NCBI GenBank assembly: GCA_009760855.2
Contig: WPIO01000023.1
Coordinates: forward strand, 4,181,501 to 4,245,500
DNA length: 64,000 nucleotides
Direction: 5' to 3'
From: Cristatella mucedo
Taxonomy: Eukaryota > Bryozoa > Phylactolaemata > Cristatellidae
Positions within the stretch are counted from its first letter, which is position 1; every line of letters starts with the position of its first letter. Position numbers and translations under genes: made by a program. Of this stretch, positions 11,741 through 52,942 are shown piece after piece. Below the pieces are notes generated by a model. It ran no database searches. It was not told where the DNA came from and saw only the letters and a list, made by a program, of their open reading frames with translations.

Positions 11741-12067
11741 ACATGAGCATTCTAAATCAGGCAGGTAATGCCGGCTTGCAGATACATAGTGGTTCCTGAG
11801 TCACAGTGCTGGCGCAGTAACTTGGTTGGCACTTTTTTTTTAGCCCCAGTGGCTGCTTCGCTTACCAGAGCCACGCTGCTCACGCCTCTCTTGTATGAAA
11901 CCGGGTCTGTGCGCTCCATGTGCGTGTCCTGCTTGCTTGTGCGTACCGGGTGCATGCAGCCGCAGTCAACGAATGGCATTGTATTCCGGCAAGGGGCGTC
12001 ACTTCCGTTCATGCTTGTAAGCGTGCATTACCGTTTCAGCCACCTAGGCAACAGCTGCCAGGCGGGC

Positions 12068-42699
<30,632 letters not shown>

Positions 42700-42706
<7 letters not shown>

Positions 42707-42862
42707 TGGCATACTAGGTACAGCGGTTGCTCTTCACGACCTCGATACCGAGGTCGTGGGTTCGAATCCTGCGGTGGGCGATTCTTTATTGCGGCTGCAA
42801 GCGGTGGTGATAGCTGTAAATGCTCTTGTGCTGCTATACAAAAAGAAGCTTTATAACAGCTT
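42700..42862 (+). repeat. SINE-B copy, best-preserved tRNA-like head
   Basis: CGAGGTCGTGGGTTCGAATCC is a near-perfect pol III B box, preceded by a diverged A box. It continues with CTGCGGTGGGCGATTCTTTA, GCAAGCGGTGGTGATAGCTG, and ends near CTATACAAAAAGAAGCT. Confidence 0.8.
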
Positions 42863-42951
42863 GAATGTTTTCTACTCGGGTCTTTCGACACGGTGTGGCA
42901 AGCATTGGTAATCAGCAGAAGGGCACCTGCCTTTTGCCGTTCCCGAACGAC

Positions 42952-43047
42952 AGGCTGCTGCTGTCGTGTGCTGCTGCTGTCCTGGGCTGCTGCTGCTGTC
43001 GTGTGCTGCTGCTGTCGTGTGCTGCTGCTGTCCTGGGCTGCTGCAGT
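42952..43047. repeat. 16-bp CTG-rich minisatellite
   Basis: Five to six units of CTGCTGCTGTCGTGTG alternating with the variant CTGCTGCTGTCCTGGG; one unit carries an extra CTG. It lies just past the probable end of ZC3H3. Confidence 0.9.
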
Positions 43048-43049
43048 AG

Positions 43050-44238
43050 ACTGGTGGGCTAGCGTGATGGTCGTTGGCGCAGTCCTGCACTAAGGACTGC
43101 TCTTGGATTGGGGGGCTAGAGTGAAAGGGCTTGCTGCAGCAGGCATCGCTGCAGCACCTCCATCGGCAATAGTAGTGTGGACATACTATCCAGCCGTCGG
43201 CCTGACCTTGTCCGCTGCCACCTAAGCGAAATTGTGCCCGGTCTGCAATGCTCTCGCTGGCATGTTAAGTGTCCCAAGGTATGCATGTGTGTAGTTGGCT
43301 TGCCAACTGGACTTGGGGCACGACCTTGGCCGATCGTACTTTTCATCAGTGCAGACGGAAATCGACGGCTCTGGACATCATATTTCCTATCCGAGTCCCT
43401 AAGCTTTCTTATCTGAGTTCATCGAGCGCTGCTATGGCTACAGCAAGCTGCCTACCCCCCGGACAGTCCTCCACTTGTTGGCCGACCGCGGCCAGTAGCC
43501 GCGGTGCTTGCGTGCAGTCGCAGTGCAGCCACGGTGGTCTACTGCAGCGCACGTCTTTCTAGTCCGGTGCTAAAGACCTGCCCAGTTCTTGTCCCTCGGC
43601 AGCAGCAGCTCCCTCTAGCCTGTGCTGGGTGGGTGGGAGTAAGAGGAACCTCTGGCTAGCGGCAGCACCAAGGACCAAGTGGAGGAGGCCGAGGGCAGTG
43701 GCACTGGCGTCCCTAGAATATTGTGCAGCCGCCCGGGGACGAACTATGGGCAGATGGCACGGCCACCGCCCCCTCCCCGCCAGCCAGTATTAGGCGCCTA
43801 TTTTGGCGTCCCTGCTGATCCAGCGCCCAGGGACGTGTGCCCCTCCCCCTTCGGTATGCCGCTGGGCAAGGGGAGCAAGCACGGGGGGGGGGGGGAAGGA
43901 CAGAAAGAGCTGCCGGCCGTAGACAGCATGAGGCGAAGAGGAGTTCAGCTTGCCCTACCTCGAAATGCCGTGCCGCACGGCTTATATCTCGCCAAACGTT
44001 TGCATCCCCGAGGGCGCAGGACTGGTTTTGCTTTCATCCCCGGGGATGCTGCGCAGCACTGATTGCTCCGACTGACTCGCGTAATAGTGAGTGACGAGTC
44101 CGCCGACCGTTTGACTTTTACAAAAGGCGCACGACGAAGAAGCTCCCCTTGCCTGATGGGGCATGAGTGGCGGCGTGCTGCGCTGGGAATGCTGATGCTC
44201 GATGGCCGGAGGATCCGTCGGTTATTGGACTATTATAT

Positions 44239-44269
<31 letters not shown>

Positions 44270-44279
44270 AATATATATA

Positions 44280-44317
<38 letters not shown>

Positions 44318-45505
44318 CCAGCGTCCACTGCCTCGGCGCTGGAAAACTCGATAGGGTCTAGTTTCGGAGGCACTCGCCGGCTGTGCGTGGGGGGGGGGGT
44401 GGGGCGCTGTCCTTTGGGCTACCCAGGTAGCCGCTACCCTGTCCAGCCCTGGTGGAAGCAGAGCCGCATCGTCGGAGCAAAGTGGTTTCAGCACCTAGCC
44501 ACACTGCAATGAGGCAGCCCTGACATCGTGACGTCGATGCCGAAAAGGCCTTCCCATCGACTGCTGGCGCAGTCGACTGAGGTGCGTCCCTCCTCTCTTA
44601 GCGGTGAGGCTCCGGCACTGCCGAGACAGTGCTGCTTACTCAATACCCATGAGAGGCTGTCGGCATCTGCTCGCCTTCGCCGTAGCGTAGAAAGATTAAG
44701 GCGAGAGATAGTGCAAGCCAATTTCTTGCAGTAACGTCGATGCAGTAATTTCGAGTAGTTTCGAGTTTCGAGAAGGCTTGCGTCAGATGCGTGCACTATG
44801 CTGTGGTCACGTGCCGCAGTGCGCATAAGGCCAGCGTCGGCTGCTTTGCATTTTTGATTTCGCAGTCCCACGCAAACACTGTTTGGCCAATGGCTCCCCT
44901 CGCAGGGGCCTTTCTCACGAGACGATGCATTGCGCCTGCAAAGCTACACATGGGATCTGCACAGATATTAGCCGTAATGGGCTAATGAGCCGGCGCCTGA
45001 GCGTAGGCCTGCCTCTGCTCGTGGGAGCAGGCAGAGGTGACGTCTCGCACAGAGCAGCCTGCCTGCACGCCCGCTCCCGGTAATAAGCGCAGCAGCGAGG
45101 GCAATTTCGCCCGGCTTACCGCTCGAATCATTCTGCTCGAGCCTGCGCTTCCCTCAGCCCTCGCGATACTGGACCGTGGGCTGACGTGAGTAGATGAGTG
45201 GGCGTGTGGGAGTGTCAAGCTGCGTCGGAGCGATGCGACCCTGGCTGCACGTGCTTCATTTGCCCGCCTGTTCATTTGCCCGCCGCAGGCAGCCGCGTGC
45301 TCGGCGGCGCAAAGGAGAAGCTTCGCATAAAGCCCATGTTCGAGGCAGCCAATTGACCCGGATGTGGATGAGGAGCCACCACGACGACTGCGACAGACGG
45401 AAGTGGCGTCAGCAGGCAGCCGCGGCCGGGCCAGCGCGACACGCGACACCAACGAAGAGCGAGCGAGACGGAAGCTCTGTGCTCGGGCAGCAGCAGCAGA
45501 GGCTG
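43050..45505. other. Tail-to-tail intergenic region between ZC3H3 and the sphingomyelinase gene
   Basis: GC-rich, with G homopolymers (about 43885, 44390) and an AT microsatellite. The + strand frames 43679-44062 and 44528-44734 have protein-like stretches (the latter ends SARLRRSVERLRREIVQANF) but no recognised domain or splice context. They could be 3' UTR of ZC3H3. Confidence 0.4.
44232..44316. repeat. (AT)n / TATATTATA microsatellite
   Basis: About 85 bases of AT repeat with ATTATA interruptions, self-complementary and cruciform-prone. Confidence 0.95.
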
Positions 45506-45507
45506 CA

Positions 45508-45513
45508 TTTATT
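45508..45513 (-). terminator. Candidate poly(A) signal of the sphingomyelinase gene
   Basis: Minus-strand AATAAA about 320 bases after the stop codon at 45830. Position is plausible; no transcript evidence. Confidence 0.35.
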
Positions 45514-45829
45514 TGAAGCTCTCCCACGGCAGCCTCCGGGCCGCCTGCTGTGCGCAGGCGCCGCCGCAGCAGCAGCTCCTTGGCTCGCTCACTCCAGTCG
45601 AGGGCTGGCGGCCTCACATGCGAAGCCGTTGGCAATAAATAATGCGCCACCGAAGGTTTAGGGTGGCATGCCGACAGTGGCTGTCGAGGGGCAACAAGCG
45701 CGGCTGCCGCCAGAATGTTGGCTGCCACTCGCTGCCTTCGCTTCTGCTGCTGGCAGCGATTTGAGGGCAGGGGCTCGGCGTTAGTCGGGGGGGGGGGGCG
45801 GCGGCTGGGCAGCTGCCACGGCGCACGCA

Positions 45830-45946
45830 TCACACGTGCCACTCGAGCCCAGGGCTGCCACGATCCACCACCAGCCTGGTGTAAACTGGCAAATGGTCAG
45901 TCAGCGTCACCATCGCGGTCAGGAGCGCGTGCTCGTGGACCTCGGG
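45830..45946 (-). CDS. SMPD3: Sphingomyelinase exon 7 (C-terminus)
   Basis: Acceptor CTCTCCGTTGAGCAG, phase 0. ALLTAMVTLTDHLPVYTRLV with the catalytic Asp-His pair, then a short tail and TGA at 45830-45832. Confidence 0.95.
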   Translation of the reverse strand, partial: PEVHEHALLTAMVTLTDHLPVYTRLVVDRGSPGLEWHV

Positions 45947-48900
45947 CTGCTCAACGGAGAGCGAGGGAGAAAAAGCGCCAGTGAATTTGCTGATAACGCA
46001 GGCTGCTGCTGCTTCGGCAATGAAAAATGCCGCTAGAACGGGGCGGGGAAAGAAAGAAAGTTTGCGCCTCGTTTCAGAGGTTGAGCATCTGCAAAAAAGC
46101 TCTCGTGGGTGGCGTGGTAGCCTGCCTCGTTAAGGTGAATTTTGCAGCTGCTGTGGCTCGCTCACCTGCCGTGCACCGGTCCCCTGCGGGCGCCTCAGGA
46201 ACACGTAGTCGATCCGCCGTCGGCCGCCACCCGCTGGGCAGCAGCTTTCCAAGTACTCCGGCCGCTTGCCATCATCTAGCAGCGCCCTGCAACGGAGCGG
46301 TACTGGTGGAGCTCCCAGTTCATGTGCGTGGAGCAGCCGGAGCGAGCGCTGTGAGCGGACCTGCAGGAGAGAGCAGCGGGGAGAAGCATGGGAGAGCAGC
46401 AGCAGCGATGGCTGTGCTGCCTTTTGCTGCTCACGTACTGCATCAGCTCGGCAGGGCTGCGTATTTCCTCATCGTACATACGATGCTGTATGAGCTCGGT
46501 ACCTAGAACGATTTCAGCGGATTTCATGGCGGAAGCCGCAGCGCAATGCCAGTCTGCCTGATTCGCTCGCTTAGCAGAACAGCTAAAGGTCAGCTGATCA
46601 GGCAGCCTCATTTTAATAGCTGCAGAAGAGCCTTGGGTGCTAACACCACCGCTTTCACTCGGCAATAATGGATTGGCCAGTGCAGGTCTCAAATCCATAA
46701 CCTATTCGGTGACGCATGAGCACCTTACCCCTGGGCTAAGATCAGGGAGGCAGTTGCTTGTAGTTCCGAGCATGTAATTGTGGAGGGGGCCTGTTGGATC
46801 GGCAGCAGCCCCGAGGCAGCCGTCAACTCACGAAAAGGTTGGCTTGTCTGAGCATGTACCTACTTAGGTCCTCTTGGCATGGTCCTGGGCACGCTGCTGG
46901 TGCTTGCTCGGGGTGCTGGTCGATGTGTCCCAAAGTGCAGCCGAATTCGTACGGAGCCTTTAAGTGCAGCACACGGCTGAGTCACATGCACCCGACCTAC
47001 CGCAGGCGAACATGCCCGGAGAGACAGACCGACAGCCGGTGCCCTCTTGCTTTTTTTCAACACTGCTGCTCCTTGCCGACTGCGTATTTGATGAGCAATC
47101 TGGACTGCCGTCAGATCTCGGGTCGTCCTAGTTCTGCATTAGCAGGGCTCGATTGTGGGTCGACGTGTGCGGTCGGCTGATCTTCCTCAACACCTGGACT
47201 GTGCTCGGAGCGAGAGAGAGGCTGACCGATCTCTTAAGTGCAGCACCGGAAGCACCGTTTGCTCGTGGCGCTGGTCGCATGTCCGGGGGGGGGAGGGGAG
47301 GGCATGGGGATGGGAAGGCGAGCCGGACGTGGAAAGTGACCAAGATGAGCCGACAATGGCAGCCAGATGTGGGCGTTCTGAAGAAATAACCTAAGGACAC
47401 ACGGCACCTTAGCTTTCAGAGTCAGCATTGCAGCATCGGTGTCCTGATGCTCATTTCTGCGCATATTACTTACACAATAAGAGAACGATCGTAATCACAC
47501 TTAACGACTAACAGATCAGGCAAGGGCGCCAACAAGGTCTAAGCAATGCAACGGGTCAGCATCGAGTCAACCTGCCCTATTCAGGCGAAAACTAGCTAAA
47601 TTTTCGTGCAGCATAACATTTGGGGGGAATAATCTACCCCACAATCGCGATTTCGGTACAGCCGCTCCTATGCAGGCTTGGAAAATCTAGGTGAGTCGTC
47701 CTTGGGGCATTACTTCCACTAGCGATTTTTTCTACTAATGTAACCTGCTAATCGTGCCGTGATTAAGCATGGCGCGAAATGTTGCCACCGGTAGCACTGG
47801 CCAGCGTCAACGGCTCGAGCGCCTTCAACACAGCATGCATTTGCATGGTAAATCTGAGTATCATACTTGGATTTTGTGATTGTATCCACAGCACTGACTA
47901 ATTTCAACGAATTTCCATTTTTAAGTGTTTCATGACTTCGTACTTGGGATCTCATCCGGCTTTAAAAACTTTTTCCGGCAGAACATTAATGCTGAAGCCC
48001 AGCAGCTGCCCACTTTCTCTCTACATGCATCACGGCCAAAAAAGTATGCATACAAGTGGTGTGCCTCTTCGTGCATTAGAGGAGAGTAGGCATTAGATCT
48101 GCAAGAACAAGTCCGTTTTGAAAATTTCCATGCATATATAGAAAGAGTGTGCATATATGGAGGATACATGCAGAGGTTTTTCAAACATAGAACTTCATAT
48201 ATACACACTGGCAATCAATTTTCTGAACCCACCCAACGATGTCCGCCTGGTCGACCACTGTTGTATGCTATTTTGAAATCTACCCGGTGGGTCCTAACGA
48301 GCGAAACTGATGCCAAAATAAACACAGCAGCCCAACACGACGATTTATTTAGCATGACAACCACAGCACGGGTGGTAGAAGCACTAATGATAGTAGAATG
48401 TGGTCTCCCCCCCATTAGCAATGTCAGCTATTCGGGCTGACATTGACTCGCGAGTTACCTCAGATGGTACAACATGCCAAAGGCCAGAGCCAACGGACCC
48501 GAGCCAAAGGACCCAGCAGCAGGCAACACAGCGTCAAGGGAGGGGCTACGTACCGACGGATGAGCTGCAGGCTGCCGCCGCAGCGTGCCCGCCACAGCTG
48601 CCATTGCTGTCGACGGGCGAGTCAAGCGTGTTCTTTGCAGCCTGGTAGCAGCTGATGCAGCTGTCCACGTAGTCGTCGAATAGCGAATGCGCGTGCTCGT
48701 CTGCAGCACGCAAGGCAGGCTACCGTGTGACACGTCATCCACGGCGATGGCAGCAGGCGCTGCTGCTGCTGTGCACAAGGTGGCCAAGGAAGGGGAGGCT
48801 CCTCCCCCTGGCAGCAGCGGGCGGCGACAGCAGCAGTCGGGCAGCTGTCACGTGACCGGAAGGAACACGCTGCAGGAAGGAGGCTGCCTCGAGATCGAGA

Positions 48901-51900
48901 TGGTTCGTTGCCGGCACAGGTGGAGGAAAGGAGCAAAGAACGGCAGAGCTTGCCGTGGCGCATGCGAGACTTTCGCTCCGTCAGCTCCGACCTGACGTGT
49001 GGTCCATGTTGAAGTCTCCGCAGAGCGCCTCGAGTGCGATTACGTCACCGGGTTGCGAGCACCGTTGCTTAAATTGAGCAGTCCAGCTCTTGAACTGGTC
49101 CAGCTGGGCTTGCCTGACGAGCGACTGGTCTGAGCGGTATGTGTGCGGGATAAGCTTGCAGCGCTTGTACGCTGGCTCGGCAGCCACGGGCTGCACATGC
49201 ACTTCCCTGTGACTATGCTTACTGCAGAGCTCACGAGCGTCTGTGCCACGCACTCAGACAAAGAAAGGGTCCATTGCGCAGGGCTCAGCAGAGCGCGGCA
49301 CAAGGGCAGAGCGCAGGCTTGCAGGCAGCAGAGGTGCGAAGGCAGTGGAACATGCGGGCGAGCCTTCGATCAGGAGCTACCGGCCGCTGGGGTGGCCCTT
49401 TGTTCATGGACTCGTCGTTTGACACGATGATGCAACCACTCGAACGCCATTCAGCCAAACACGGCAAGCAAGCTCAGCCCGATGCCAACCAGCAGCTGCG
49501 GGCTGCAAGAGCACAAGGCGCCCCTTCCCTCACACTGATGCGCACACGCGAGGTCGTGATCGAACACGAGTCCGGTCGCTTGAGGTCCGGTCGTTGCTTA
49601 GTCGAATCTCTGCCGCTACCGGCTTCTTCGTGCAATTCTTTACGCGTGCCGTCAGCCTGCCATTGGGCTCGTTAAGCTCCATTTGGGAGTTTCGTGGCCA
49701 GTGGCCAGCCTCAGCTACTGTAGGTGACCCTGAGGAGGCCTTTAATTGGCCGACCTCGAGGAGTTCTCCGAATAGCTTGTTAAAACTGGCTGGCTGCTTG
49801 TGGGTAACACTGCAGCCCGAACAAACGCAGCAAAGGCGGGTTACCTTTCCAAAAGGGCCGAAAGCTGCACCGAAAGCACGAGCTGGGGCGTGTCACATCA
49901 AACAGACTGCAGCGACTTATATGCAGAGCTGTGCAGTCATGTGCACTTTGAAGCTGGCACGAACAGCCGGACAAGAAGCAGGCCTGATCTTATCCGCTTG
50001 CAGCTTAAGTGAGTGCAAGGAGGGGTTTTTTCATTCTACGCAGCCAGCAGCTGGTCGGCTGAGCGGGTCGGATCGCAGTGGCAGCAAAGAAGCCAAGTAT
50101 TCAAGCTTTAGTTGTAAGCTGCCTGTTGGCACTAAGAAGTATCCGGGACTGCTTTAGGGGAAAACATCTCGGCGGTTAGCCAAAGACACTTGTTCGCTAA
50201 CGGCTAAGTTTTGACGCGATGTTGCAGCCGTACGGTGAGAGGTGGAGAGGAAAGGGGCGAGCAGACCCTGGTCAGCGTGGCCGCGGCCGGTAAGGTCCAG
50301 GTCTCTGATCCCAGCCTTGGCTTATTCCAGGCCAACGGCTGAAAAGAAACGTTCTCATTACTTGTGCAATCCTTGCAATCACGTTTTATGAAAAACGATT
50401 AATCGAGGAGCCTTTACAAGCTATTTACCACAGTGGCCGATCTTAAATGCAGGCACAATAAGATGTAAAATAGGATAGCAATATAGGTTGGGCAAAGAGT
50501 GTAGGCTGACTTGCAGCTACTTGAAGACAGTCCTAGCATAGCTGTTAATAGTCGACAATGTAGTGCAATTATTCGCAAGCCATAGCCTTGGTGCTGAGTT
50601 AATCGAGTGCCCGGAATATAAATTAGTGGGTATTCGAAATGAGTAAACGGTGTGGGTTGGAAATTAAATTATCGTATATTAAATCTAAAGCCATACTACT
50701 TATATTTAATAAAAAAAATTGCAACATCGAAAGGAGGTGAGAAGTAAACGCTTTATTCTGTGGGGACTCCACTGACGATGCAACACAAAACTCGAGACCG
50801 CAATAGCAGCTAGAAAAGGATCACCGTAATTCCTAATTTACAGGAAAACTAGGTGAACGATTTTCGTTTGTATGCGGGTCAATGAGATTTGACATCGTTT
50901 CAAACCACATGACGCCTGTACAAAACCGGCTGCTTAAAATCTCGACCGTTTCGGGAGAAGTTTTCGGCCTGCCTTCCGAGACACATTTTTGGAAAAAGTG
51001 AAACCCATGGCACATCTAGTGAGCAAACGGTGAGAAAATGCGACAACGACAGGCCTTCGACTGACCATTTTTTCAGAAGTAAATGTCGGCTGATTTAAAA
51101 AGCTCATTTATATAGCGAAAGAAGACCCTTAGCGAATATCATCCCACCATCACTAGCAATCGGCAATACAGGGTTACCTGCTGCACGACTCGAACCCACA
51201 ACCAGGGCGCGATAAGTCAGCCCCTTGGAAGCCTACAATAGCCACAAAAACTGGCTGCTTTCTCCTTTTTGGCCCATTGTAAGCAAAAGAGGAAGTGAGT
51301 GACACAATTTTTCATCGATATGACGTCACACTAGGGGTCCTCTATTGCAGGCGGCTTTTTTCGATAAGCATGTCCACGATGATTGTAGAATATAAAATTC
51401 AATGACGTTTGATAAAACATACAGCACAACCAATCGTATCCAACCGTAATCAGAAATGAACACTTGCTATGGTGTAAAAGCAGAGCTGAACTCAGATGCG
51501 AAATTTCATGCTGACCTGTTAAGTATTGGCGAGTAATGGAGTTAACAAGGTACTAAGCTACACTGCAAATGATGCTGTCTAAAAGTCATAAGCATGTGCC
51601 TTAACAAGCTTCAAACAAGTATCTCGATGTACGAAGGTTCAACAAGTTGGAGCACCAGTCGCATATAATGGAGAGATTGATAAATTTGCTATTTGTTGGT
51701 ATGTTGCTTTCGGTTTACTTTCGGGTTAGACATAGTTTACCTAATCGTTTTTTTGATACTTCCCTTTTATGTAGAAATCGTCAAACGTTCAGATTCCACA
51801 TCCAACATGTTTGCATTTTTAAAGGTAATAAAAAAAGTATTCAATCGTTAGACCCATGTCAGCATTTTCTTGCCATCTACCCTCAACAAGGAGTTCAACA

Positions 51901-52871
51901 GTCACAGCTTATCTAAAGGCCCGAGAGCACAATCCGCATAGGCAATAAACAGTGCCCACTGTAAGTGTATAGATTTATCTGGAAGGCGTTGTAAATACAA
52001 TGCCGCCGACCACTAAGTAAAAGAGGCTTGCTCTTTCCAGCCTCTAGGAAACCTACATGCAGCACTGACATCTTTCCAGGGCCCAGAGCTGTGCATTCAA
52101 CGGGCACCAACTTTGGTTTAGGCAGCACATAATGAAGGCAGCGACTTGGAGCCTACGATTGCCTGCACATGCCAAGATTTGACAGCAAGCTCTGATCGTC
52201 CGGGATTGAGGGTAGGGCCTCAATCGGACACGACTAACAATAAACTACGCTCCTTATTCGAGGGCTAATGTCCAAAGTCGTGCCGAGCTGGTTAGGGCTA
52301 AGTTTGCATTTGATTTACGGGTGCCCCAAAGCTGGAGTGTCTTCGAAGGAAGCACCGGGGATTGCCTCGGTATGGTCAAGCGATCCGAGCGAGTTCTGCC
52401 ACAGGGAGAGCTGGTATAGAGCCCCTGGTGCTACTCGACTGCACTTGCGCTTTACTTTTGTGCACTACTGCTCCGGATGCCCCGCAAGGCATCCTTAAGT
52501 TAAAACCAAAGCTGCTCGATAGCAGCATACATCCAACACCAACTTCGGAAGAGCCCGAGCTAAATTTGATTGTACTATTTTGGTACCATGCAAGCAGTAT
52601 AGCTGTGGTTCTATCGAAAGCATCCAGAGCTCATTGATCATTGATCAACTTCGACTATCGTCCATTTGTTCTTGTCAATGTCTGCATTCTAGGATTCTTC
52701 TTCGAGCCTTTGGTGATTTTCACGATTAGCATATAGGCAGGCTGTCTTGTGATCAAATCCTCAGAGGTGAAGCCACCTTAGCAACTGCTTTTGTTCACTT
52801 TCATAAGGAACCTCTGTGTGCATACTACCAACAACTACGGTGGGCTTCCTTGGCAATGTAAGCCAAACATG

Positions 52872-52942
<71 letters not shown>

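Noticed and set aside
42955-43047. CRISPR-like regular repeats
   Set aside because: Units are contiguous 16-mers without spacers, in a eukaryotic genome; an ordinary minisatellite.
43679-44062. 127-codon Pro/Gly/Arg-rich + strand frame as a further ZC3H3 exon
   Set aside because: No conserved motif and interrupted by a poly-G run; the LPS-I-LQ-like tail at 42423-42706 already fits the protein end.
44982-45842. 286-codon minus-strand frame directly after the sphingomyelinase stop
   Set aside because: It begins past the true stop at 45830, is Ala/Arg-rich and unconserved, and lies in the 3' UTR; GC-rich DNA without stops explains it.
49594-50157. 187-codon + strand frame
   Set aside because: Antisense within sphingomyelinase intron 2, no recognisable domain or start context.
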